Shown here piece by piece: positions 24,522 through 35,498 of a stretch of 64,000 nucleotides of DNA. The translations under genes and the position numbers were made by a program. Source of the DNA: Albifimbria verrucaria. Lineage: Eukaryota > Ascomycota > Sordariomycetes > Hypocreales > Stachybotryaceae. The notes below the pieces were generated by a model. The model searched no databases, had not been told where the DNA came from, and saw nothing but the letters and a program-made list of their open reading frames with translations. Numbering within the stretch: position 1 is the first letter of the stretch; the number at the start of each line of letters is the position of its first letter. Where the stretch lies: NCBI GenBank assembly GCA_020081605.1, contig JAHREC010000011.1, positions 1,426,001 through 1,490,000 on the forward strand, in the 5' to 3' direction.

Positions 24522-27235
24522 CTATCTTGTGTCCCGGAACACGGGGTTTCCTGTTGCCTGTAGGAACTTCAAGATGGGGATTTTCCCATCTTCCGCATGC
24601 AAATCTTGAAAACTTCCAGCACCACCCTTCCCTTTCGTCATTGTAGTCAGTGGGGGCTGGTCCGGATCGCCACCTATGAGGCAAGGGAGCAAGACATTGC
24701 CCCAGACGCAGAAGAAATCGCCCTTACTCATATTGGCGCCTTCGTCCACAACAACGGCTTTGGCACGCATTCTCAAATTGAAGTAGACGGACTCAAATTG
24801 GGATTCTGCTGGCGTCGTGCCAAAAAGGTCAACAATGTTGAGAAGACGCTTGAAGATTGTCGTGATCATGCGCTTGGGGACCTGCGTTCCGTCAATATAC
24901 TGCTGCCAAGTAATTTCACCCATGGCCACAGCACGAAGGGTCGAAGCCCGTTGACTGAATCCATTTCTCTTTGCAAAAGATGAAGCTTTATGCTGTCATC
25001 GTGGTGCAGAGCGGGTACAGCCCGCGACCGAAGCAGAACCAGTGCCCAGTATGCGACAGAGAGCTCCAGTGTCCAATGTGAGGATCCTGTAAAGCCTCGG
25101 CGCAAAGCCAAACTGGCTGCCTCAAATGGGTGTTGAAGCAGGTACATGAATGCTTGAAGCTCATCGGCGGTCTTGAAGCCACGGATCACTAGCAATCTCC
25201 GAAGCCTGCACTGGTTGTCTTCTGTCTTGGACTCGTTGCATCGCGTAGCCGCCGAGCAGCAGATTCTCCAGATATGACTGACGAAGCTAGTGACACCTTC
25301 ATCAGAAGATGCCGAGCAGAACGTAAAGCCAAGAGTTTCTTGCATGGCAAGGGCTGATACGGCGAGGGTTGAAGATTTTTCTAAGTCAAAATACTATAGC
25401 TTAAGTTAGCATGGGATATTCTCAAGAGAAAAGAAGCAAAATTCAAGTAACTTACGCCTAGGATACAGCCAATTCCGAGGTGTCTGTTCTGCAGGTAATT
25501 GGCCAATCGTTCTCTGTTCTCGGGGACGACATCTTCAAACAAGGCTTCCTGATGAGCAATGGTAAGATCACAAAGGTTGATGACCGGGAAGGAGCGAGCC
25601 GTGGTGGCGTCCGCTAGAGATGGGTGTCCCATCGTCTCCATCAGGCCCTCGTCCGGACCAGCGCTCGTCATCCACTCGTGGTATCCATTGCCACGCATAA
25701 GTGCTCGAGAAAGAGCCATCTTATCTTCGACGTTTTCAATATTGTTGTGCGATGGAGGCGCCCCAGGGAGAAAAAGATTGCAGGATCTGACTTTCCGTCC
25801 AGCGTCCTGTATCTGGTCTTCGAAATGCAGAGCGGCCCAGTTCTAGGGGTTGCCGTCCTCATTAATCAAAGCGATGTTGGCCAGGTTGCGGTTGGTAAAC
25901 GTTTTTACCACGTATTCTGGGCCTTGCTGGGCGTTATTGCGGATAGGTCGACGCGCCCTGAGCACCAGATCATGCTCGCCAATGCCATGGGCTTGAAGTA
26001 CAGTAATGGCGTCAGGATCGTCGACCAACCCACACTCCCTAGATATATATGATCAGTTTGAGCTGTACTACTAGTATCAAGTACACTTACCACTTGTCTT
26101 TGGGATCAACATCATCCTTGTTATCGAAAAGATGGACTTGTAACTTGGTCTTTTTGACCAGTCGCGTCCCAGCACCTACCCACCTAGCTCCGAATGTGGC
26201 AGGCATAGGAATAATCAGATAAAAGCACATTACTTGTGCCAACTCCATAGCAGTCTCAGCAGGCACGAAATACGACGGAAATACGTTGTTGTAGATAGCT
26301 CGAGCCGCCTGATCCGCGCACACGACATCTTGTACGATGGCTTGCGTCGTGACGGCGACGTGTGAGTTGTCGTCATCGAACCTGATCAAGTATTAGTAGG
26401 TGGTCAAAGGACTGTGAGAAGTACACTGACTGATACGCTGGCAGGAAACTTTCGTGAGAAGCCAGAGACTCCTGTTCCTTCATGTAGCGTTCCATGTCCC
26501 AGTCGTGGACATTGCCGTAGGGGTAGCTGAAAGGTTCTGCGAGCCGGCTTGGGTCAAATCTCTTGCCGATATGCGCTTCAGCCTCTGCTACAATGAAATT
26601 AAACTCCCTTTGCCTGAGCACATCCATCAAGGTGACATAGTTGACAATGGGAGAGTTATGGTTGACACACAACTCAAGCTGTGGGTCCATTTTGTTGGCA
26701 TATGGAATGCCAAAGCCATCGACCTTGACATCGAAGCCGTCATCAAGACGAACGGTCACCACAGAGTATTTATTTGGGTTGGATTGAGCCCCAGGAAGCG
26801 CTCAAGATGAGCTGCTGTTGCCGCTTTATAGCTGAATTGAATTCTGTCGCGTGGGAACTTGACTTCAATGGTATGCTCGTGGCAAACTGCAACACGAGAT
26901 GCTCGTCGGTCGTCTAGATCTCAAGAGTTAGCTACCGGTGCGTTAATATGACAAGAGGTCAACTTACACATATATCGCACACCAAAACCGACAACCTCAT
27001 TAGCTTCCTGTCCATAGCCCAGTGGGAACGAGAGTATGAATCCAAGCCATGAATTTTGATGACGGACGTTTTTGCTGATCAGACGTGATCCAATCTTGGA
27101 TTTAAACCCGAAACTCTTTGCACACGCAACCACAACATTATTGCCTTCTTGGGCGTTATAGAAGACAGCGCAGTCTTTGGCTACAGTGGGCTCGGAGCCT
27201 TTGCCCTTCTTTGCGATGTTCGCTGGTTGAGACAT
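24522..27235 (-). pseudogene. Decayed SF1-helicase-like (UPF1/DNA2-type) fungal protein, C-terminal half missing
   Basis: The minus-strand gene starts at ATG 27,235 (MSQPANIAKKG). The segments join through introns near 26,950-26,985, 26,385-26,435, 26,040-26,090 and 25,380-25,455. The ATPase half is recognisable from the GTTPAES motif, the Walker B-like VVVDEGANM and motif III GGDPDQPP. The Walker A position reads GYFDLEKS, so the second glycine of GxxxxGK[ST] is glutamate. Conventional members have DEA rather than DEG. An in-frame TAG at 25,843-25,845 interrupts DGNP and NWAALHF, as expected from a CAG-to-TAG change. Frameshifts lie near 26,780 and 24,950. The frame stops at 24,522 just after the first RecA-like domain, and no second helicase domain follows. 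These lesions go beyond homopolymer error, so loss of function is likely. Confidence 0.6.
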
Positions 27236-27306
27236 GGCGGATGTAAAAAGGTTTCTAGAAGAATTAGTACAAACGGCCCATCAAATAGGTAGTTGGAAGA
27301 CTCACA

Positions 27307-27560
27307 TGAAAACAGGGCTCCTGGGAGAACCTGCACGTAACCGATAGGGGTGTAAAGATAGGACTGCGAACCTGAACTCGAGGAGAACCGGTACGAGACT
27401 GCGAGGAGGACTGACAGAAACCGACTCAGGGAGAACCGGTACTGCACAGGGTAGATGTAAACCGGATCCGAAGAAACCGGCAACAAAACCAGGCTCCGAG
27501 GAGACCTAGCGCCGAAGCGAGAGGGTAAAAGAAAACCAAGCTCCGAAGAGACTTGGCAAC
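27307..27560. repeat. Degenerate tandem repeat, period about 46-50 bp
   Basis: GGAGAACCGGTAC occurs at about 27,382 and again at about 27,430. A related AACCAGGCTCCGAGGAGACC at about 27,489 is repeated as AACCAAGCTCCGAAGAGACT about 46 bp later. A weaker copy (CAGGGCTCCTGGGAGAACC) lies near 27,310. Many differences between copies are transitions. The repeats lie directly upstream of the helicase-like gene. Confidence 0.5.
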
Positions 27561-27660
27561 AACGAATGTTCTCAAGGGCTCGTACCACCACGGAGATTTG
27601 ATGGTGTTGATGCTGAAAACAGGGATCTTCGACGCGATGTTGTGATGTTCAGAAAGTGGG

Positions 27661-27685
27661 TGAGGTGAGGTGAGGTGAGGTGAGG
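27661..27685. repeat. (TGAGG)5 microsatellite
   Basis: Five perfect copies of the pentamer TGAGG are followed by a partial copy. No function is evident. Confidence 0.85.
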
Positions 27686-28966
27686 TGACGGCTCTGCTTT
27701 GAAGGTGCCACAGTGCATACGTACGGTGTGTAGTATTTCAAATACTGTGGAACTGCGAGCCACAATGATGCTGGTCCTGGCAGCTGTCAGGTATTTGGCT
27801 CGATGTAAGCTTGAGGTGAGTTTTGACGTTGACTTGCGGCGTGGCAGGTGGCAAGGACAGAGGTGGTCGCAAGCCTCATGAGCGCTTATGAAGGTCTTGA
27901 GCTCTTAATTGCCTTAAGGTATAATAGTAAGAACAATAAATAGCAACAGAAAAGGGACCTATCGTGGATGTGTATCGAATTTTGTCAATCAACTGATTTT
28001 TTCACATGAATATTCCTAGCCCGGATCATTTCGAGAGCAGCGGAAATGATGACTTTTAGAATACATCAATCTGTACTTGGATGCGCACCACCGGTTCACC
28101 TCAAAGGATGACTCAGATTACAGGTACTAAAGTAGAAAGAAGCGTTGACTGTAGCAGCAGCAGACGCTGTTACGTCTACTGGGGGTGATGAGTACGGCTT
28201 CAACGGAGGAGAACTCGTGCGAGACAGCATCTGCAAACAACAATAACGAAGATCCTGCCGGTGGTAGTTCGCTTTTAACTGCGAGTATTCGCCATGTTTT
28301 AGGGATGGGCTTGTCTCTCTTTGCCATTGTGTTTTATAATTAGCCAAGATAATAGCATCCACTGAAACGACAAGCAACAATCAGAGCACTGATTTCTGCT
28401 CATTCTGATCGTCTCATATTCATGAAAATGGCTGTGACATCTGATCTTGTCATTCATTGGGTATTGAAGCAATTATCCGTCTAAACTTGAGCTTTTGCTG
28501 TGGAGCTATCATCATTCGCCTTGCAACCGAAACATGAGCCTTGGAACTACCACATTCATAAGACACAATATTTAATTCCATGCTATTTTCTGACGTCAAG
28601 TGAAACAAAATATTTGTACTTCAAACCTCAGTTTTTTGGAGTTGGAGTGCAGGGTGTTCCTACAAAATGAGATACAATGCGGCAGTTGTACAGCGAGACA
28701 CAAGTGTCCCTCATCACACATTCTGAACCTCTCGGCAGAGCCTCAACAAGAGACCTTGCACAATGATCGCATAGTCCGTTCGACTATGCTCTTTTAACCA
28801 ACGCTCAAACTCGAGTTGAGGGGCTTTTAGCGCAGATTCTTAAGCACGCAATTCGGCTAGTTGCATGCCTCCCATTCGCCGATCGCCACGCCCTACAGCC
28901 TGTCAACCAACTTACCTTATCTTCACAACCCCTGCCCTCGTCCTTACCTCTCATTCCTTAAACGCC

Positions 28967-29989
28967 ATGTCCAAGATTCTCATCCTGGACGGTGGTCTCG
29001 GCACCTCCCTCGAGAGGCAGTATGGCGTAAAGTTCAACCACTCCAAGCCCCTGTGGTCTTCTGACCTGCTAGTCTCCGATCCCGCTACGCTGCTCGCCTG
29101 TCAGCAGGATTTTGGCAACATCCCTGTTGACATTATCTTGACGGCGACGTATCAAGTCTCGTATGCAGGGTTCGCGGCGACAAAAACCGCAGAGTTCCCT
29201 GAGGGAATAGATGCGACTTCGGTGGGGCGCTTCGTCAATACCGCCGTAGACGTTGCCCAGAATGCGAAGAAAGGAGATGGGAATGTTGCGCTTAGCGTCG
29301 GCCCGTATGGAGCGTGCATGATCCCCAGCCAAGAGTATAGCGGTGCTTACGATGCGGATCACAATTCTCTGGAGTCGCTGCGGGCCTGGCACGAGGAGCG
29401 CTTGAAACTCTTCGCAGGCGTGCCGCAGGTGTCATCACGGGTCGCATACGTAGCGCTCGAGACCATCCCGCGTGTGGACGAGATCGTCGCCATGCGCCAG
29501 GCCCTCAGCGCGACTCCCACTCTATCAGCCCTACCGTTCTGGACATCCTGCCTCTTCCCGGGGATAACGGGTGCTTGCCCGACGGCACCACCGCCGAGGC
29601 CGCAGTGCGGGCCATGCTGGATCCCGATATCGCATCCGCGGTGCCATGGGGCATTGGCATCAATTGCACCAAGGTGTGGAAGCTGGACGGACTGCTGCAG
29701 CATTTCGAAAACGCCGTGGTAGGCCTGATCAACGAGGGCCGAGTGAAGAACTGGCCGGCGCTGGTGCTGTATCCCGACGGCACAAATGGAGAAGTATATA
29801 ACACGGCGACCCAGGTATGGGAGCTGCCGGCCGAGGCACAAGAGGGGAGCGCATCTCGTGGGAGGAACAGCTCAAAGATGTGGTCAAGGCGACGCAAGCA
29901 AGGGAAAGTGGGCTCAGATTGTCGTGGGTGGGTGCTGCATGGCTGGCGCGGATGATATCGCAAGACTGCGAGATGTGTTGCTCAAGTAG
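28967..29989 (+). CDS. Homocysteine S-methyltransferase (Mht1/Sam4-like), three frameshifts
   Basis: Transfers a methyl group from S-methylmethionine or S-adenosylmethionine to homocysteine, making methionine in the cytosol. ATG 28,967 gives MSKILILDGGLGTSLERQYG, the canonical start. PLWSSDLL and the ATYQVSYAGF segment follow, then LSVGPYGA, ALETIPRVDE and GINCTK (first zinc-ligand Cys). The terminal VGGCCMAG supplies the other two zinc cysteines. The gene has no introns, and adding one G at each of three G-runs (29,560-29,563; 29,844-29,847; 29,902-29,904) restores about 341 residues. All catalytic elements survive, so sequence error is more likely than decay. Confidence 0.87.
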
Positions 29990-30198
29990 TATACTTGGGT
30001 AGACATGACCAGCAACTATAAACCAATTATAGACGGTTTTGCTGTGCTCTCAAAAACAAAACATCATATCTTGTCGTATACTCATGCGCCCTAACTAGAC
30101 GTGTAAAGAATGCTAACTCATAAGCCATTATATCCATCATATCCTCATATCCTCATACACACATGACACTTACAGTCCCAATCCACTGATATCAGCCC

Positions 30199-31444
30199 TC
30201 AGCTCCCTCCCTGCATCAAATCCGCCATCACCGCGCCCGTTCCTAAGCTCAGCGATATTCCCCAGGGCCCATGGCCCACGGCCACAAAGACGCCTCCATC
30301 GGCACCCGGCCTGGTAGCCACGCCTAGTTGTCTGTCCGATATCCTCGTTATAATTGGCACCCGCGCGGCGTCACAGGCCGAAAGCATAACCCCGCGCGGA
30401 CAACCTCGAGCTCCGTGCCGTCGGTCCTGATGGCGCGCCGCGCAAGCTGCTTCAATTCCTCAAGCGGCTCATCTAGCGGTTTCGCGCCCGTGGCCAGCTC
30501 AGGGAGAGGAATTTCGGGAGAATTAACTCCAGCGAGATAAATCACGCCATTTGGTCGAGCATACAGCTCTGGTGAGAGCGTCTCGAAACTGCAGTATACA
30601 GCATGGCACGGCTCATCCGCGACAACACTGGGGTTGCGCACCACCAAGGAATGTCCCCAAGGGGCGCGACAGGAATTTTAACAGTCGCCCTATTAAACAA
30701 AGATGAAAAGACTTGAGGCGTCCATGCACCAGCGGCAAAGAGCATCCGGGTCGCCGGAACCTCAACCTCTGTCGACGAGTCCGTGTAGCCGATACGGACG
30801 CTGGCAAGCTCACCGCGGACGTCAGTCTCGACGGATAAGACGGTAGCAGGGTGGTAGATGTGAACACCCGCCGCTTGAAGCTTTTCCAGAAGGAATTGGC
30901 ATAATTTGAGAGGATCTCTGCGCGTGATATGTGGTTAACCTTGCTGAGGTGAGAAATGCATGAGTGGCACTTACACAATGGCCGTCCCGGCACCATCATC
31001 CATCAAGCTCACCGAATCTCCCTTGGCACGCCGCAACCAAGACGGAATCTTCTCATCCGACTCTTCCTTCACGCCCTCGGTCCCTGCAGCAGTGGCTCTA
31101 CTCGCACCTCTCTGCAACCAATCCCCAGATTCCTCATCGTCCTCGTGACCCCCGCGCGCCCAGGCTCATATGACACGGTAATGGTCCGGGAATATCCCCA
31201 ACGCTCGCGTCCCCGTGCGCCGCCGCAAGCTTGCCGTGCTCGGCATAGCTCAGCTTCCCCAGCGCTGCAACGGCCCTGTGAAACCAGTCCTCTGCAAGGA
31301 AGCCCCTGCGTAGCCCGAAGCGGAGGCAAAGAGCTCAGCGGAGCTGTCGACAAGGTGGATGGACGAGGCGGGCTGATGCTCGGCCAGATAGTAAGCGGTG
31401 GAGAGGCCGATGATGCCGGCGCCGACGATAACCGTGGATGCCAT
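30199..31444 (-). CDS. DAO-type FAD-dependent oxidoreductase (Tda3-like)
   Basis: Flavin enzyme of the D-amino-acid-oxidase fold. ATG at 31,444 opens the dinucleotide-binding motif VIVGAGIIGLSTAYYLAE. YAGG-type and RERWGYSRTITVSYE segments follow. An intron (GTAAGT...GCGCAG) lies around 30,910-30,975. Then come MLFAAGAWTPQV and the C-terminal FAD-binding GGVFVAVGHGPWGISLSLGT. Frame breaks lie near 31,275, at C 30,655-30,658 and at C 30,360-30,362 (plus-strand bases), the last two compatible with a missing base in a homopolymer. Homology is to fungal Tda3-like oxidoreductases, whose yeast member affects endosomal trafficking. The natural substrate is unknown. It diverges from the SDR gene across 308 bp. 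Confidence 0.8.
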
Positions 31445-31752
31445 GAGTCGGAGCGCGTCGGCGTTGGTGTTTTGTCGAGAGGATGGACAACTGGCAGCGT
31501 GTATTCCATCTGCCGTGGATCAAGATCCATACATATCGTCATATGCCAGGTAAGGCAATGTGGGCTCCGGATACGGAGGCCCCACCAGCCCACCACGCTA
31601 CTTACTACACAATAATATCAGCCTTTCAGAAACCAGGTCCTAAAACACCGAAAACCGAACGTGACGTTTTTTTCCTCTTTTGTATAAATTCTCTCATCTC
31701 GCTCGCTCGCTCAAGAATTGGAAAAGGAAGCAAAGAAAAGAATACACGCAAA
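31445..31752. promoter_or_regulatory. Shared promoter region of divergent oxidoreductase and SDR genes
   Basis: A 308-bp spacer separates two start codons facing away from each other (31,444 minus and 31,753 plus). A TATA-like TTTTGTATAAATTC at about 31,678 lies 70 bp before the SDR start. Co-regulation is only inferred from the arrangement. Confidence 0.4.
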
Positions 31753-32676
31753 ATGGCAGCCTCCAAGGTCTTCATCGTCTCCGGCGCAAGCAAGGGCATC
31801 GGCGCTGCCGTTGTCAAGCACCTTCTCAGCCACTCTCACAAAGTCGTTCTCGCGGCTCGTTCGCAAGACCTGCTCGAGTCTGTCAAGAAGGCTCACCCAG
31901 ACCAGGTTGAATATGTGGCTGGCGACATGACTGCTCCTGACGTAGAGTAACCCCTTAACTGGTTGGACTAGCGAATGGCTATTGACAATTCGTGCAGATG
32001 GGCACCAAGTTGACGGAGCTTGCTGTCAAGTCTTTTGGCCGATTGGACGGCATGGTTATCAACCACGGCATCCTCGAGTCCAAGCGATTCCAGGACCTGG
32101 ACATGGACTCATTCAAGAAGATTTACGATGTCAACGTGTTCAGCTGCGTCGCCTTGGTACGATTGTTTGCATTACAATTTATTCACACTATATATACTGA
32201 CGCTGCCAAAGGCCAAGGCAGGACTTCAAGAGCTACGAAAGACCAAGGGTTGCATTGTCTGGGTCTCCTCCGGCGCTGGCGTCAAGGCGTACCAGTCTTG
32301 GACCGCCTACGGATCTTCCAAGGCCGCCGTCAACTCCATTTCTGAGCAACTGGCGGTCGAGGAACCTGATATCACAAGCATCGCCGTCGCGCCTGGCCGT
32401 GTCGACACCGACATGCAGACCCTCATCAGAGCCGAGGCAGGCAGCAGCATGGACAAGGCTACCTACGACAACTTTGTCGAGGTGCACGCCGAGGGCAAAC
32501 TGCTCAAGCCGGAGCAGCCCGGAAACGTCCTGGCCCGGTTCGTTGCCAACCCAGACAAGAGCCTGAGCGGCAAGTATACCAAGTAAGTCCCCAAGCGAAC
32601 CCAGTCCGAACTGCACTAACCGAGCGACAGCTGGAATGGCCCGGACATGGTGCAGTACCAGGACACTCAGCCGTAA
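31753..32676 (+). CDS. Short-chain dehydrogenase/reductase (yeast YIR035C/sepiapterin-reductase-like)
   Basis: NAD(P)-dependent cytosolic oxidoreductase. Four exons (31,753-31,941; 31,998-32,156; 32,212-32,582; 32,631-32,676) encode 254 residues with no frame disturbance. The Rossmann glycine motif is SGASKGIG near residue 10, followed by the structural NHG of INHGIL, the catalytic serine in WVSSGAG and the catalytic YxxxK as YGSSKAAV. PGRVDTDM follows as in the family. The end reads WNGPDMVQYQ. Substrate not predictable. Confidence 0.88.
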
Positions 32677-34005
32677 TTGTTACGAATACTACAGACTTGA
32701 TAGAGTTAGCGCAAGAACCGCCAAACAAATTCAGATAGAAAAGTGAAATAGAGAAAAGCAGTCAGTCGAAAGATGAAAAGTCTTATGTTTATCCACAGCG
32801 TAGTTCAGTATTAGCATGGAATAAGTATGATCATCACGTGCATTTAGTGTGTTTGCGAAATAAAATAAAATGTGATGCCTTACCTTACCGTATGCTTCAC
32901 CGCACCGAGCTAGAAGGCACAAAGACGGAGCTAGCAGAGCCTTGCGCTGATGTTAGCTGATTGTTCGGTAGCTCGAATTTCGGCTCGTGGTCAAGAGACA
33001 TGTGCTCAGGCTATCGAATTGTATCCGTCATGAGACGTCGGTATTTGATAGTACCAGATAGAAAAGCATCATGGCAGATGGTGTTGTAGGCGGGGGTTGT
33101 CGTAGTCAAAGCTCACATTTTACAGGTGCAGCTATGCAGAGCCTGCGGCATGTCTTTTAAGCTGTTAGCTGACGGCTCCAACGACGGAAAGATCAGGAAT
33201 AGGCAGTAACAGAAGTCAAGGGTATATCAGGCGTGTCTATTTGGCATAAGACGTGTCGATCAGCATAGAGGCTTGTCGGACCTCCTAAGCCTGGGGCGAC
33301 AACAGAGCTCATCATAGAAGACGAGGCGGTGGTGAAGAAGAAAATGCGCGTACTCACCAATTGTGATTCAATCAGAATCGCCGCCGTGCCAGACGAGGCA
33401 GCGACGGCCAGCAAGGCTGCCTGCGAGCATTGTCGCAAAAGGCAAAGCTGTGTAGGAATGAAGAATGAAGAAAAGAAAAAACCGAGTTCAGAAAAAAAGT
33501 TCGAGTTTTGTTTTCCGCGGTTCCACCAAAATGGGCGAGGTGGCCCGTGCACGCATGGGGCACCGCCGGTCGCAGCCACTCACAAGCCACGAAGCCAGGC
33601 TCAGCCAGCAGCACCGCACTCACTATAAAGCTTCTGCTACCCACTGTAATCTGCGGAATCTGCGCCTGCCACTGGCACAGGCTGGAGCATCCAAGACGAG
33701 GCAAGGCGCAGGTCAGGTCGAGGCAGGTCAGGTATATAACATCGCGACTTGCCCCACCATCATTTGATACTGAATCCATCCTCCATCCACCCATCCTGCC
33801 CATCTGTATCGCGCCCGTTGGTGCTCTCGCCGCGTTCAAACAACAACCATTAAGCTCAGCATCATCTACGCTCTTGGCTCCGAGCCTCCCGGCTGTTTTT
33901 AGTATTGTTGTCGCGCTTCCGCCGTCGTGCTCGCCGTGTCGGTTCAGCTCTGTTCGCGTAACAGTAAACGCCATCATCTAAGCGATATACGCACGTTGCC
34001 GCATC
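32677..34005. other. Intergenic region upstream of NC2beta; no gene recognised
   Basis: Open frames up to 201 codons occur on the minus strand (33,372-33,977), but they are compositionally odd and motif-free. The stretch probably holds the 3' end of the SDR gene, and the promoter and leader of NC2beta including a CT-rich stretch near 33,770-33,970. Confidence 0.4.
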
Positions 34006-34934
34006 ATGTCGGATCACGAGTTTGGGGGTATGTCCATGGCTTTTTATTTCTTCTCCTTTTCTCCTTTGCCTTTGACGAAGAAGCACATTCTCGGTTGTCA
34101 TGCGCGTCAACAACTGCATCTAGTCATGGTGTTGCGCTCATGCGTCTACACTCACTCATGATGACACCCACCGCCTTTCATGGGCCGCTTGATCATGATT
34201 GTTCCTCTGTACCATCTTCCCTATACATCGCATGCGGCATTTGCATCAATCACTATGTTGCGTTGCCTCGCGTGGTTTTTTTTTGTCCTCCCATGTTTTT
34301 GTTTACACAGCATGCTTTCCGAGGCTACCCCGTCTTTCATGATGAGCGCAGCCACCAACATCAATGTTCTAGATTTTAAAGACATTTGACTAACGGCTCT
34401 CACAGCAAACGATGATTTGTCGCTACCCAAAGGTGTGTGATCCAAAGCACGACTGTATCATGCCGTCGTGTCTTCTTCTCTTGTTGTCTCGTGCCTGCTT
34501 GTTGCTGACCCTTCTCAGCGACCGTCCAAAAGATCGTCACCGAGATTCTCCCGCCCGCTGCCGGAGTAGCTTTTGCCAAGGAGGCCAGAGATCTTCTGAT
34601 CGAGTGTTGCGTCGAGTTCATCACCCTCATCTCATCCGAGGCCAATGAGATCTCTGAAAAGGAAGCCAAGAAGACCATCGCTTGCGACCACATCACCAAG
34701 GCTTTGGAGCAGCTGGGCTTTTCCGACTACGTGCCCGCCGTTCTAGAAGCAGCGGCAGAGCATAAAGAAGTCCAAAGGTGCGACACCTCCGTCCCTTGTT
34801 CTTGAATCGAGACTGACTCCACCTAGGGGCGTGAGAAGAAGGCAGATAAGTTCGCTAACAGCGGCATGTCGATGGAAGAACTCGCCAGGCTCCAAGAGGA
34901 GCAGTTCGCCCAGGCCAGGCAACGACACACTTGA
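34006..34934 (+). CDS. NCB2: Negative cofactor 2 subunit beta (Dr1/Ncb2), histone-fold transcription repressor
   Basis: The beta subunit of NC2 binds TBP on the promoter together with NC2alpha and blocks TFIIA/TFIIB entry. MSDHEFG at 34,006 is followed by an unusually long first intron (34,028-34,405, 378 bp), a 27-bp exon (NDDLSLPK) and the histone-fold exon from 34,518. The latter contains TVQKIVTEILPP, ARDLLIECCVEFITLI, SSEANEISEKEAKKTIA and HITKALEQLGF. The last exon (34,827-34,934) gives REKKADKFANSGMSMEELA. The frame needs one base removed at the C-run 34,560-34,562 and one added at the G-run 34,827-34,829, so both look like homopolymer errors in an essential gene. Confidence 0.88.
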
Positions 34935-35498
34935 TGACGCGGAGGGTTGTGCTTATGTCTACACGGGAATGGCGTTCGGTCCGGCATTGCTTGGCGTTCA
35001 TGTTTATACACGGGGTAGGCCGATGTTGTTTCGGAGGGGTTGAGGATTCCAGCCAAGTGCGCGTAGTTTAACCAAACAGATCTTGATACACTCATGATAC
35101 CCTCTCCTCTGTGGTCTACAGCTTCGGGCAGAGCTGACGACAGTCGTGCATGCATCCAAGGCTGACGGTCGAGATGGCCAGGCAGCACGGACGAGACGAT
35201 CGGACAGGCCTGACAGGCATTGTAACAAAAATGGGCGCGGCAATGCTTATCGATAAGGTGGTGACGGCCAAATGATGAAATCGATAACAGGCACTGCCTG
35301 TCACCCCACCTCGTTCACCAAAGACCTTGGGAAACCAACATCCTCGCCAACAACAGGTCCTGGGTCGCATGCAAAGACGGTCTTCCTGTCTCGCTTCGTT
35401 GATTCCTTTTTACTCGCAACTGCGCCGCCACCATAGGTCGAAGACGTCGTGATCGCCACAAGCAAGGACCCAGAGTCCCTCGCTCGTCGCGTCGCAAA

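Larger units (their letters stand above)
27236..28966. other. Long intergenic region between divergent genes
   Basis: This stretch lies between the helicase-like locus and the homocysteine methyltransferase gene. It contains the two repeat tracts listed separately (27,307-27,560 and 27,661-27,685). Open frames such as 28,096-28,380 (minus) carry no motif. I see no RNA gene. Confidence 0.4.

Noticed and set aside
30956..31615. 219-codon plus-strand open frame
   Set aside because: It is antisense to the FAD oxidoreductase, whose GAGIIG motif and RWGYSR block lie on the minus strand here. It is a shadow frame.
33372..33977. 201-codon minus-strand open frame upstream of NC2beta
   Set aside because: Composition is odd, several competing frames are open in the same stretch, and no domain is seen. 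It lies in the expected promoter and leader of NC2beta.
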